From Streptomyces sp. NA04227 (lineage in GTDB: Bacteria > Actinomycetota > Actinomycetes > Streptomycetales > Streptomycetaceae): a DNA stretch of 64,000 bases. The position numbers and the translations under genes were made by a program. The stretch covers positions 5,073,001 through 5,137,000 of the forward strand of contig NZ_CP054918.1 in assembly GCF_013364195.1 (NCBI RefSeq). Reading direction: 5' to 3'. Shown piece after piece: positions 28,366-35,943 of this stretch (position 1 is its first letter; each line of letters opens with the position of its first letter). The notes under the pieces were generated by a model. The model was given only the letters and a program-made list of their open reading frames with translations. It had not been told where the DNA came from and made no database searches.

Positions 28366-29628
28366 GTGAGCGGGAGCAGCGGAGGGGCAGCGGAGGCGGC
28401 GGCCTCGGCCGGTGACGTCTGGCGCAAGGTCTCGTTCGCCGGGGCCGCGATCGGTGTGGTGGCCGCGGGCGCGGCGGCCGGGGTCGCCGTCGAGCGCCTG
28501 ACCGTCGGACGCGGCATGCGCAAGAAGGCCCGGCTCGCCCTGGACGCGACCGGCTCGTACGGCTCACTGCGCGGCACCCCCGGCACCGCGATCGCCGACG
28601 ACGGCACCGAGCTCCACTACGAGATCGAGGAGCTCGGCGAGCGGGGCGGGGCGAGGAAGGACGACTCCGGTGAGAGCGGTGGGGGCCGGTCGCGGCGGAG
28701 CGTGTTCGGGCGGCGGCGTGCCCCCGCCGTCACCGTGGTGTTCAGCCACGGCTACTGCCTGAGCCAGGACTCGTGGCACTTCCAGCGGGCGGCACTGCGC
28801 GGCGCAGTCCGCTGTGTGTACTGGGACCAGCGCAGCCACGGCCGCAGCGGGCGCGGCATCGCCCAGGCCGAGAGCGGCGAGCCGGTCTCCATCGACCGGC
28901 TCGGGCAGGACCTGAAGACGGTCATCGAGGCGGCGGCGCCCGAGGGGCCGCTGGTGCTCGTCGGGCACTCGATGGGCGGCATGACCGTGATGGCGCTCGC
29001 GGCGCAGTATCCGGAGCTGGTGCGCGAGCGGGTGCGGGCGGTCGCCCTCGTCGGTACGTCGGCGGGGCGGCTGAGCGAGGTCAGCTACGGCCTCCCGATG
29101 GCGGGGGTCAAGGCCGTCCGGCGCGTACTGCCCGGAGTGCTGCGGGCCCTCGGCCAGCGGGCCGACCTCGTCGAGCGGGGCCGCAGGGCGACGGCCGACC
29201 TGTTCGCGGGCCTCATCAAGCGGTACTCGTTCGCCGCCAAGGACGTGGACCCGGCGGTGGCCCGGTTCGCCGAGCGGCTGATCGAGTCCACCCCGATCGA
29301 CGTGGTCGCCGAGTTCTACCCGGCCTTCGCCGAGCACGACAAGACGGCGGCGCTGGCCCGCTTCACCGACCTTCCGGTACTCGTCCTCTCCGGCGAGCAG
29401 GACATGATCACGCCCAGCGGGCACAGCGAGGCCATCGCCGCACTGCTGCCCGACGCCGAGCTGGTCGTCGTCCCGGAGGCGGGGCACCTGGTGATGATGG
29501 AGTACCCGGAGCTGGTCACGGACCGTCTCGTGGAGCTCCTGGTACGGGCCGGGGCGGTCCGGGCAGGCGCTAACGTGGGCGACTATGGAGCGAGCAGTAC
29601 CGGCGGCAGCGCCGAACAGGGCGGCTGA
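28366..29628 (+). CDS. Alpha/beta hydrolase with N-terminal hydrophobic segment
   Basis: 420 residues from GTG 28366. Residues 24-45 (FAGAAIGVVAAGAAAGVAVE) form a probable membrane anchor. The hydrolase domain has FSHGYCLSQDSWHF (oxyanion side), YWDQRSHGRSGRG, the nucleophile GHSMGG, an Asp in LSGEQDMITPSGHSE and the catalytic His in PEAGHLVMMEYPE. It is close to the alr-tsaE neighbourhood protein known in many actinobacteria, but its substrate is unknown. Its last 44 bases overlap tsaE, so the two are probably translated together. Confidence 0.88.
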   Translation: MSGSSGGAAEAAASAGDVWRKVSFAGAAIGVVAAGAAAGVAVERLTVGRGMRKKARLALDATGSYGSLRGTPGTAIADDGTELHYEIEELGERGGARKDDSGESGGGRSRRSVFGRRRAPAVTVVFSHGYCLSQDSWHFQRAALRGAVRCVYWDQRSHGRSGRGIAQAESGEPVSIDRLGQDLKTVIEAAAPEGPLVLVGHSMGGMTVMALAAQYPELVRERVRAVALVGTSAGRLSEVSYGLPMAGVKAVRRVLPGVLRALGQRADLVERGRRATADLFAGLIKRYSFAAKDVDPAVARFAERLIESTPIDVVAEFYPAFAEHDKTAALARFTDLPVLVLSGEQDMITPSGHSEAIAALLPDAELVVVPEAGHLVMMEYPELVTDRLVELLVRAGAVRAGANVGDYGASSTGGSAEQGG

Positions 29629-30160
29629 GAACCCGGGCCCGGCGGCGGCGGATCCCGCGGTCCGTCTGGCCGTGGCCTCCCCCGAGGAGATGCAGGAACT
29701 GGGCCGGGGCCTGGCACGGCTGGTCCGGCCCGGCGATCTCGTGATGCTCAGCGGTGAACTCGGCGCGGGCAAGACGACGTTGACCCGCGGCCTCGGCGAG
29801 GGCCTCGGAGTCCGGGGCGCGGTCACCTCGCCCACCTTCGTCATCGCCCGCGTCCACCCCTCGCTGGTCGACGGGCCCCCGCTGGTGCACGTGGACGCGT
29901 ACCGGCTCGGCGGCGGGCTCGACGAGATGGAGGACCTGGACCTCGACGTCTCGCTGCCCGACTCGGTGATCGTCGTCGAATGGGGCGAGGGCAAGGTGGA
30001 GGAACTCACCGAGAACCGCCTGGAGATCACCATCGACCGCACCACCGGCGACCTGGCCCCCGCCGACGGCCGCGAGCACGACGAGACCCGCGGGGTGACC
30101 GTCCGGGGCCTTGGCCGTCGCTGGGCGGGGGAGGACTTCGCCGGGCTGACGGGCGGCTGA
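29585..30160 (+). CDS. tsaE: tRNA t6A synthesis ATPase TsaE
   Basis: 191 residues. Walker A GELGAGKTT is at residues 57-65, then GLGVRGAVTSPTFVIA and the YRL / EWGEG motifs (HVDAYRLGGGLDEME, VVEWGEGK) of the YjeE/TsaE family. TsaE supports TsaB-TsaD in making threonylcarbamoyl-A37 in tRNA. The ATG lies inside the upstream hydrolase gene. tsaB, rimI and tsaD follow 1.3 kb downstream. About 25 N-terminal residues are a variable extension. Confidence 0.93.
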   Translation: MERAVPAAAPNRAAENPGPAAADPAVRLAVASPEEMQELGRGLARLVRPGDLVMLSGELGAGKTTLTRGLGEGLGVRGAVTSPTFVIARVHPSLVDGPPLVHVDAYRLGGGLDEMEDLDLDVSLPDSVIVVEWGEGKVEELTENRLEITIDRTTGDLAPADGREHDETRGVTVRGLGRRWAGEDFAGLTGG

Positions 30161-30234
30161 CGGACTCCTGACGGGTCAGGTCCGGTCGGTCGGCCTGCGG
30201 CTTTTGTTACAGCCCGCCGAACATCCCGACAAGG

Positions 30235-30321
30235 TGCCGACAAGCTGTCGGCAAGATGTTGCGCGAGGGGTGCCGTCCGTGGTGACATGGGGAGCAGTCC
30301 TCAGTTAGGCATGCCTAACTG
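30235..30321 (+). promoter_or_regulatory. Two inverted repeats and a possible promoter before the small gene
   Basis: TGCCGACA (30235-30242) and TGTCGGCA (30246-30253) form an 8-bp inverted repeat with a 3-base centre; CCGACAAG also occurs as a direct repeat just upstream. TTGCGC (30259-30264) and TGACAT (30283-30288), 18 bases apart, are a weak promoter. Right after the expected start site is a perfect 20-base palindrome, CAGTTAGGCATGCCTAACTG (30302-30321). TTAGG and CCTAA half-sites recall DtxR/IdeR-type iron boxes, but the 4-base centre is shorter than the known actinobacterial consensus. Confidence 0.6.
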
Positions 30322-30356
30322 TGCCTGTCTGTCCTGGGAACCACAGGAGGCATCCC

Positions 30357-30614
30357 ATGTCGGCACCCGAGCGCAAGGCGCGGCCGGAGCACAAGACTCC
30401 CTCCTCCATGCCGCCGGTGCCGTCCGGCCTCTCGATGAGCGAACTCCTGAAGTCCTGCGCTGCGGCCGACGCGGTGTCCACCCCGCCGCGTGACCCGGAC
30501 CCGGAGCGCGGTCCCGCGAGCGGCGCCACGCGGCACGGTGAGCAGTCCTCGGATCACCAGTCCCCGGACCGCGAGTCCCCGGATCACAGGAGCGGTGGAC
30601 GCGAGGCGGCCTGA
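30357..30614 (+). CDS. Small unknown protein
   Basis: 85 residues from ATG 30357 with a strong CAGGAGG ribosome binding site at good spacing. The N-terminal half is basic, then a short conserved-looking helix SGLSMSELLKSCAAADAVS, then a disordered Pro/Asp/Ser/His tail. There is no signal peptide, membrane segment or recognisable domain; one cysteine (residue 34). From memory, related small proteins with a MSELL-SC segment exist in other Streptomyces, but I cannot name a function. The palindromes upstream suggest specific control, and the gene stands alone between tsaE and a convergent gene. Confidence 0.65.
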   Translation: MSAPERKARPEHKTPSSMPPVPSGLSMSELLKSCAAADAVSTPPRDPDPERGPASGATRHGEQSSDHQSPDRESPDHRSGGREAA

Positions 30615-30655
30615 GGCCCGGCGTCCGGAACCTTCGCAGCGCGCCGCGCTCAACC

Positions 30656-30743
30656 CTCGTACGTACGCAACCCCCTGCTCGTACGTACGCAACTCCCCGC
30701 TCGTACGTACGCAACTCCTCGCTCGAACGTACGCAATTCCCCT
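30656..30743. repeat. Four tandem copies of a 22-bp repeat
   Basis: Units CTCGTACGTACGCAACYCCY start at 30656, 30678, 30700 and 30722, each exactly 22 bp; the fourth has two or three changes. Each contains the self-complementary TACGTACG step. The array lies in the 186-base gap between the convergent small gene and the minus-strand gene ending at 30801, outside any gene. Confidence 0.9.
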
Positions 30744-30800
30744 ACGAGCAGCGGCAGTTCAGGCACTCAGGGGCGGGCGAACCCGTCGCCCCGTGTGTCC

Positions 30801-31352
30801 TCAGCGGACCACGACCACCTTGTGGCCCTCGCCCGCGAACTTCCACATCACGTTGCCGTTGGAGCGGGACTGGCGGATGCCGCCGGTGCGCTTGGCCGGG
30901 TCGGGGTCCGGGGTCGCGCCGTCGACCCGGGCGCTGAAGCCGATCACCACGCCGTCGGTCACGGCGAACCGCACCACGTTCTCGATCGGTACGCCGTCGG
31001 AGCCGACGACGGACTCCGAGCGCGAGGTGACGCGGTAGGTGCCCGGCAGCGGGTCGACGGTGCTCGGGGTGACCGCGTACGTGGCCTGGGCCGCGTTGTC
31101 GTCGCCGACCAGCCAGACACGGTCCGCGCGGAGCGAGTAGACGACGCGTTCGCCGGTACCGGAGTGGGCGGGCAGCTGTTCGGGCTTCGGGGTGCCCGGG
31201 GCGGGGGAGGCGGGCGAGCTCGATCCCTTGTCCGAGGGCTCGCGGCCCAGGTCCTCCGGCGCCTTCGCCGAGGCCTGGTAGGCGAGGAAGGCCACCCCGG
31301 CCATAGCCGCCGCGGTGAGCCCGGCCACGAATCCCGAGCTGCTCCGTGCCAC
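30801..31352 (-). CDS. Membrane-anchored protein with degenerate L,D-transpeptidase-like domain
   Basis: 183 residues from GTG 31352 (MARSSSGFVAGL); a longer start at 31427 would run into the tsaB promoter. Residues 7-28 are a membrane anchor or uncleaved signal. After a Pro/Ser linker, residues 70-183 look like the YkuD fold: a strand pair VYSLRADRVWLVGDDNAAQA, PLPGTYRVTSRS in place of the TP-G-F loop, and GGIRQSRSNGNVMW in place of GC(I)RL. The HG and catalytic Cys of true L,D-transpeptidases are missing, so a catalytic role is unlikely. The fold assignment is inference. Divergent from tsaB. Confidence 0.6.
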   Translation of the reverse strand: MARSSSGFVAGLTAAAMAGVAFLAYQASAKAPEDLGREPSDKGSSSPASPAPGTPKPEQLPAHSGTGERVVYSLRADRVWLVGDDNAAQATYAVTPSTVDPLPGTYRVTSRSESVVGSDGVPIENVVRFAVTDGVVIGFSARVDGATPDPDPAKRTGGIRQSRSNGNVMWKFAGEGHKVVVVR

Positions 31353-31465
31353 CAGTGCCGCCTCTCGTCCCGTACCCGGTGCCGTGTCGACCGGGGAACG
31401 TGAAGTTGACGGTAGCAGCAGGGCCACCCCGCCCCGGCCCGGCCGTGCGGGGGTACGCGGCGCCG

Positions 31466-31471
31466 TAGGCT
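31466..31471 (+). promoter_or_regulatory. -10 element giving a leaderless tsaB mRNA
   Basis: TAGGCT ends 6 bases before the GTG start of tsaB, and no ribosome binding site precedes that GTG. This spacing is typical for transcripts that begin at the start codon. No clear -35 is seen. Confidence 0.5.
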
Positions 31472-31477
31472 GTTCGT

Positions 31478-32176
31478 GTGCTTCTGCTCGCTCTCGATAC
31501 CGCCACCCCCGCCGTCACGGCCGCCCTGCACGACGGAACCGATGTGGTCGCCGCTCACAGCCAGGTGGACGCCAGGCGCCACGGGGAACTCCTGCTCCCG
31601 GCCGTGGACCGGGTGCTCGCCGAGGCGGGGGCCCGGCTCTCCGACGTCACCGCCGTGGTGGCCGGGGTCGGCCCCGGCCCGTACACCGGACTGCGTGTCG
31701 GCCTGATGACCGCCGAGACCTTCGGCCTCGCCCTCGGCGTACCGGTCCACGGACTGTGCACGCTCGACGGCCTGGCCCACGAGTCCGGCCTCACCGGTCC
31801 CTTCGTGGTCGCCACCGACGCCCGCCGCAAAGAGGTCTACTGGGCGCGCTACGAGACCTCCGGGGACGCCGGGAACGCCGGGAACACCGACGGCTCCGCC
31901 GCCACCGTGACCCGTATCGGCGAACCCGCGGTCGACCGGCCCGCCGAGATCGCGGCCGAGGTCGCCGGGCTGCCCGCGGTCGGCGCGGGCGCGCTCCTCT
32001 ACCCGGACACCTTCACCGATGCCCGCGGACCCGAGCACGTCTCGGCGGCGGCGCTCGCCTCGCTGGCCGCGCACCGGCTGGCCGCGGGCGAGGAACTGCT
32101 CCCGCCGAGGCCGCTGTACCTGCGCCGCCCCGACGCCCAGGTGCCCAAGAACTACAAGGTGGTCACGCCGAAGTGA
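31478..32176 (+). CDS. tsaB: tRNA t6A synthesis protein TsaB
   Basis: 232 residues from GTG 31478. ASKHA-fold partner of TsaD in threonylcarbamoyl-adenosine synthesis. LLLALDTATPAVTAAL at the N-terminus, ARRHGELLLPAVDRVL and VVAGVGPGPYTGLRVGLMTA are the family signatures. A Gly/Asn-rich insert (GDAGNAGNTDGS) lies near residue 130. The stop TGA overlaps the rimI GTG (GTGA), coupling the two genes. Confidence 0.94.
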   Translation: MLLLALDTATPAVTAALHDGTDVVAAHSQVDARRHGELLLPAVDRVLAEAGARLSDVTAVVAGVGPGPYTGLRVGLMTAETFGLALGVPVHGLCTLDGLAHESGLTGPFVVATDARRKEVYWARYETSGDAGNAGNTDGSAATVTRIGEPAVDRPAEIAAEVAGLPAVGAGALLYPDTFTDARGPEHVSAAALASLAAHRLAAGEELLPPRPLYLRRPDAQVPKNYKVVTPK

Positions 32177-32904
32177 GCACGCGGTCCGAAGGCAGTGGCG
32201 GCGCGCCCGTGGACGCCGGTGCTCCCGCCGAGAAGGGCGCGCCCGGTCGGGCCGAGGTGCGGCTGCGCGAGATGCGCTGGTGGGACATCGAGCCCGTCCT
32301 CGCCCTGGAGAACGCGCTGTTCCCCGACGACGCCTGGTCGCGCGGGATGTTCTGGTCCGAGCTCTCGCACGCGCGCGGGGCCGGGGCCAACCGCCGTTAC
32401 GTGGTCGCCGAGGAAGTCGGGCAGGGCGAGGAAGCCGGGGAAGGCGAGGAGGCCGGGGAAGTCAGGGAAGCCGGTGACACGGGCGGGCGGCTTGTCGGCT
32501 ACGCGGGCTTCGCCGCCTCCGGCGGGCTCGGCGACGTACAGACCATCGCGGTCGACCGGACCCACTGGGGCACCGGCCTCGGCGCCCGGCTGCTCACCGA
32601 TCTGCTGCACTGCGCGACGGCCTTCGACTGCACCGAGGTGCTCCTGGAGGTGCGCGTCGACAACACCCGCGCCCAGCGGCTCTACGAACGCTTCGGCTTC
32701 GAACCGATCGGCTTCCGCCGCGGCTACTACCAGCCCGGCAACGTCGACGCCCTGGTGATGCGCCGCGTCATGGACCCGGAGCACACCCCGTTCGCACCGC
32801 CCGCCACCGCCGTGCCCTCCTCGTCCCCCGCATCCCGCTCATCCCGCTCATCCTCCTCAACTCCCGCACCCGCACCCGGTCCTCAAGGAACGCTCCATGG
32901 CTGA
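32173..32904 (+). CDS. rimI: Ribosomal-protein-alanine N-acetyltransferase RimI
   Basis: 243 residues from GTG 32173, overlapping the tsaB stop by 4 bases. The GNAT fold is plain: [40 protein letters not shown] (acetyl-CoA loop, residues 127-146), then [19 protein letters not shown] and [15 protein letters not shown]. RimI acetylates the N-terminus of S18 in enterobacteria. Two unusual parts are an acidic Glu/Gly repeat insert at residues 80-104 ([14 protein letters not shown]) and a Pro/Ser-rich tail from 201 to 243 that overlaps the tsaD start by 8 bases. E. coli RimI is about 148 residues. Confidence 0.9.
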   Translation: MSTRSEGSGGAPVDAGAPAEKGAPGRAEVRLREMRWWDIEPVLALENALFPDDAWSRGMFWSELSHARGAGANRRYVVAEEVGQGEEAGEGEEAGEVREAGDTGGRLVGYAGFAASGGLGDVQTIAVDRTHWGTGLGARLLTDLLHCATAFDCTEVLLEVRVDNTRAQRLYERFGFEPIGFRRGYYQPGNVDALVMRRVMDPEHTPFAPPATAVPSSSPASRSSRSSSSTPAPAPGPQGTLHG

Positions 32905-34078
32905 CTCACGCGACGAGCCCCTGGTTCTCGGCATCGAGACCTCCTGCGACGAGACCGGAGTCGGCATCGTCCGCGGGACCACGCTGCTCGCGGACGCCGT
33001 CGCCTCCAGCGTCGACGAGCACGCGCGCTTCGGCGGCGTGGTGCCCGAGGTCGCCTCCCGGGCCCACCTGGAGGCGATGGTCCCGACCATCGACCGCGCC
33101 CTGAAGGAGGCCGGTGTCGCCGCCAGCGACCTGGACGGCATCGCGGTCACGGCGGGGCCCGGTCTCGCGGGTGCGCTGCTTGTCGGGGTCTCGGCGGCGA
33201 AGGCGTACGCGTACGCGCTCGGCAAGCCGCTGTACGGCGTCAACCACCTCGCCTCGCACATCTGCGTGGACCAGCTGGAGCACGGCACCCTGCCCGAGCC
33301 GACCATGGCGCTGCTCGTCTCCGGCGGGCACTCCTCGCTGCTGCTGTCCAGCGACATCACCTCTGACGTACGGCCGCTCGGCGCCACCATCGACGACGCG
33401 GCGGGCGAGGCCTTCGACAAGATCGCCCGGGTCCTGAACCTCGGTTTCCCCGGCGGCCCGGTCATCGACCGGTACGCGCGCGAGGGCGACCCGACGGCGA
33501 TCGCCTTCCCGCGCGGACTCACCGGGCCGCGCGACGCCCCGTACGACTTCTCCTTCTCCGGTCTGAAGACCGCCGTCGCCCGCTGGATCGAGGCGAAGCG
33601 GGCGGCCGGTGAGGAGGTGCCGGTGCGGGACGTGGCCGCCTCCTTCCAGGAGGCCGTGGTGGACGTGCTGACCCGCAAGGCCGTACGTGCCTGCCGGGAC
33701 GAGGGCGTGGACCACCTGATGATCGGCGGCGGGGTGGCCGCCAACTCCCGGCTGCGCGCGCTCGCCCAGGAGCGCTGCGAGAAGTACGGCATCCAACTGC
33801 GGGTGCCCAGGCCCAAGTTGTGCACCGACAACGGCGCCATGGTCGCCGCGCTCGGAGCCGAGATGGTCGCCCGCAACCGGTCCGCCTCCGACTGGGACCT
33901 GTCCGCCGACTCCTCGCTGCCGGTCACGGACCCGCATGTGCCGGGCAACGGCAACGGCAACGGCGGCCTGGAGTCCGGGGACGCGGGCGACCACGGGCAC
34001 TCCCACGGTCACGGCCACTCGCACTCGCACGACCACGATCACGTGCACGAGATGGCGAAGGACAACCTCTACCCGTGA
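32897..34078 (+). CDS. tsaD: tRNA t6A transferase TsaD, with His-rich tail
   Basis: 393 residues from ATG 32897. Transfers threonylcarbamoyl to A37 of tRNAs. [17 protein letters not shown], the metal-binding His117 and His121 ([13 protein letters not shown]), [12 protein letters not shown] and [14 protein letters not shown] are all present. Beyond the usual end (near residue 350) is a tail of about 40 residues with GNGNGNG followed by alternating His with Gly/Ser/Asp ([20 protein letters not shown]), a probable metal-binding tail. The ATG lies inside the end of rimI. Confidence 0.96.
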   Translation: MADSRDEPLVLGIETSCDETGVGIVRGTTLLADAVASSVDEHARFGGVVPEVASRAHLEAMVPTIDRALKEAGVAASDLDGIAVTAGPGLAGALLVGVSAAKAYAYALGKPLYGVNHLASHICVDQLEHGTLPEPTMALLVSGGHSSLLLSSDITSDVRPLGATIDDAAGEAFDKIARVLNLGFPGGPVIDRYAREGDPTAIAFPRGLTGPRDAPYDFSFSGLKTAVARWIEAKRAAGEEVPVRDVAASFQEAVVDVLTRKAVRACRDEGVDHLMIGGGVAANSRLRALAQERCEKYGIQLRVPRPKLCTDNGAMVAALGAEMVARNRSASDWDLSADSSLPVTDPHVPGNGNGNGGLESGDAGDHGHSHGHGHSHSHDHDHVHEMAKDNLYP

Positions 34079-34088
34079 AGGAGCCCCG

Positions 34089-34361
34089 TTGACCGTCGCG
34101 CTGATGTGGGAGGCCCGGGCCGTCGAGGGCCGCGGGCCCGAACTGCTCGCCTGGGCCCGCGCCCAGGAACTCGCGCCCGCGCCACTGCGCCGCGAGACCT
34201 TCCGCGCACCGCAGGACCGCGTCCTCGTCATCACCTGGTGGGACGCCCCCTACGCGGCGGAGCTGCCGGAACTGCCCGAACCCACAGGGGAGTTGGTGAC
34301 CCGCGCGGTGCACAGGTGGCGGTTCGAGGCGGTGGCTGAGGGGCCTGCGGGGGAGGTCTGA
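34089..34361 (+). CDS. Small unknown protein after tsaD
   Basis: 90 residues from TTG 34089, chosen because GAAGGAG sits 6 bases before it; ATG 34104 (MWEARAVEGRG) is the alternative. The order of strands and helices (LMWEARAVEGRGPELLAWAR, DRVLVITWWD) and size resemble a dimeric alpha/beta-barrel (ABM-like) fold, but this is a guess from pattern. It begins 10 bases after tsaD and is probably in its operon. Confidence 0.65.
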   Translation: MTVALMWEARAVEGRGPELLAWARAQELAPAPLRRETFRAPQDRVLVITWWDAPYAAELPELPEPTGELVTRAVHRWRFEAVAEGPAGEV

Positions 34362-34408
34362 GCGGCAAGTCTGAGAAGGAAGTCTGAGAGGGAAGCCCGA
34401 GGGCGGCC

Positions 34409-35386
34409 TCAGCCGTCCAGCGCCCGCGAACCCTCACTGCCCGAGCCGGATTCGGTGCCGCTCCCGGTGCCCTGACCCTCCGTGCCCGTGCCCGTGCCCG
34501 CGCCCGCGCCCGCGCCCGTGCCCGTGCCCGGCCTGGGCCGGACCGCCCGCAGGTCGGCCGTCCACTCGGCGATCCGGTCCGCGAGTTCGGCGGCGGCGCG
34601 CGGCCAGCGCAGGTGGCCGGGGCGGGAGCCGTCCGAGGGGCGCCAGTGCAGCCGGGTGGCCACGCCCTCGGGGAGTTTGCCGACCAGGCCGTCGACGGCG
34701 CTGCGCGGCGAGTACTGCGTATCGCCCGAGACGGAGACCGCGAGCACCGGCAGCCGGGTCTCGCGCAGCAGTGCCTCGTAGTCGACGTCCGCGCCGTCCG
34801 GCCGGAACCGGCCGGTACGGGCGAGCCGTGCCCAGTCCCGCATGAGCGGGGCGGGCTGGCGGCCGCCGAAGCCGAGCCGGTGGCCGGGCCAGTAGCCCCA
34901 GAGCTGGGAGAAGGCGGCGGCGATCTGTGAGAACGCGAGTACCCCGGCGCGCTGCACCTTCGGGAAGGCGCGGAAGTGGGCGGTGCCGGAGGCCACCAGG
35001 ACCAGCCCGTTCACCGGGGCCTTGGCGTGCGCGCGGGCGGCGTAGAGCAGCGAGATCTGGCCACCGAGGCTGTGGCCGAGCAGGTAGAGCGGCAGTTCGG
35101 GCCCGAAGTGCGCGCGGGTGGCGGCGACCAGGGCCGGTACGTCGTGCGCGACGAGCTGCTGGTACCCGTGCCGGGTGCGGCGGCCGGAGCGGGGGCGGCT
35201 CGCGCCCTGCCCGCGCAGTTCGTTGACGACGACGGCGAGTCCGTGCCGGGCGAGCTGCGCGCCGAACCGCGCGTAGTACGTGGCGGGTACGCCCATCGCC
35301 GGGGTGAGGACGATCACCGCGACCGGATCGCCCGGCGGCAGCGTGAGCTGGGCGTCGCCGAGAACCTCGTGCCGAATGCCGTTCAA
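34409..35386 (-). CDS. Alpha/beta hydrolase
   Basis: 325 residues from TTG 35386, preferred because GGAAGGGA lies just upstream; GTG 35410 has no ribosome binding site. The nucleophile elbow is LLGHSLGGQISLLYA; an Asp is in VSGDTQYSPRSAV and the His in DGSRPGHLRWPR. The WGYWPGHRLGFGG segment and overall layout match the serine aminopeptidase S33 / monoglyceride lipase-like group. The last 40 residues are a Gly/Thr/Ala/Ser tail encoded by a hexamer microsatellite (34481-34528). Confidence 0.85.
   Translation of the reverse strand: MNGIRHEVLGDAQLTLPPGDPVAVIVLTPAMGVPATYYARFGAQLARHGLAVVVNELRGQGASRPRSGRRTRHGYQQLVAHDVPALVAATRAHFGPELPLYLLGHSLGGQISLLYAARAHAKAPVNGLVLVASGTAHFRAFPKVQRAGVLAFSQIAAAFSQLWGYWPGHRLGFGGRQPAPLMRDWARLARTGRFRPDGADVDYEALLRETRLPVLAVSVSGDTQYSPRSAVDGLVGKLPEGVATRLHWRPSDGSRPGHLRWPRAAAELADRIAEWTADLRAVRPRPGTGTGAGAGAGTGTGTEGQGTGSGTESGSGSEGSRALDG
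34481..34528. repeat. Hexanucleotide microsatellite (CGYGCC)8 inside the hydrolase gene
   Basis: Eight consecutive 6-bp units, CGTGCC three times, CGCGCC three times and CGTGCC twice, encode on the minus strand the GTGTG / GAGAG tail of the hydrolase. Copy number may vary without breaking the frame. Confidence 0.85.
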
Positions 35387-35571
35387 CGGCTCGTCCCTTC
35401 CTGGACTCACGGGGCCATCGGTACGGTCAACGGGCGTTCCGCGTCGTCAACAGCCGCTCCGGGCAACATCGTCGGCGCACAGCGACACCGCGCGCAAGGC
35501 ACAAGTGAGCGCTCTCACTCCGCCACATCTCCGCGGACGACCGCCCGATTCACCTGGTCCGCCCAGCTCCC

Positions 35572-35943
35572 CTAACTCCGCGTGAACGTGAACGTGATCC
35601 CCGCCCGCCCCGCCAGCTCGCCGCCGGAGCCCAGCAGGGAGACGGTGCCCTTGGCGCTCACCTCGGCGGTGAAGCTGACCTCGTTGAGCTGGAACTGGCC
35701 CGCTTCCTGCGGCAGGGAGGCGATCATGTCGCGCATCGTGGCCGCGAACTCGCCCAGCCGGGAACGGAGTTCCTCGGCGGGGATCTCCGTCCTGGCGGCC
35801 CGCCATTCCGCCGGGCGCCGCAGGGACAGCCGTTCGCCGCGCCCTTGGTCGGTGTCCTCCAGGCCGAGGACGCTGATGGTCTCGGCGACTTCGGCGACTT
35901 CGGCGGCTTCGGTGGGCTCAGGGCTGGGCGTGGGCTGCGGCAT
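35572..35943 (-). CDS. Trypco1-like (CU044_2847 family) protein
   Basis: 123 residues from ATG 35943. After a Pro/Thr/Glu-rich leader with EVAEVAE repeats, the rest (ELRSRLGEFAATMRDMIASL, GQFQLNEVSFTAEVSAKG, LGSGGELAGRAGITFTFTR) matches the pattern I know for the trypsin-co-occurring domain 1 family: a helix, then strands with the LNEVxFxxEVSAKG turn. Such proteins are found beside trypsin-like or CHAT effectors in predicted conflict systems. It overlaps the CHAT gene by 26 bases and is last in the operon. Confidence 0.75.
   Translation of the reverse strand: MPQPTPSPEPTEAAEVAEVAETISVLGLEDTDQGRGERLSLRRPAEWRAARTEIPAEELRSRLGEFAATMRDMIASLPQEAGQFQLNEVSFTAEVSAKGTVSLLGSGGELAGRAGITFTFTRS

Noticed and set aside
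30302..30321. Calling the palindrome a confirmed iron box
   Set aside because: The TTAGG and CCTAA halves are 4 bases apart, whereas the actinobacterial consensus has about 9; only a resemblance is claimed.
30656..30743. CRISPR array
   Set aside because: The units are contiguous 22-bp tandem copies without unique spacers, and no cas genes are present in the window.
31353..31427. 25-residue longer start for the L,D-transpeptidase-like protein
   Set aside because: It would move the start towards the tsaB promoter and put non-hydrophobic residues before the membrane anchor; GTG 31352 places the anchor at the N-terminus.
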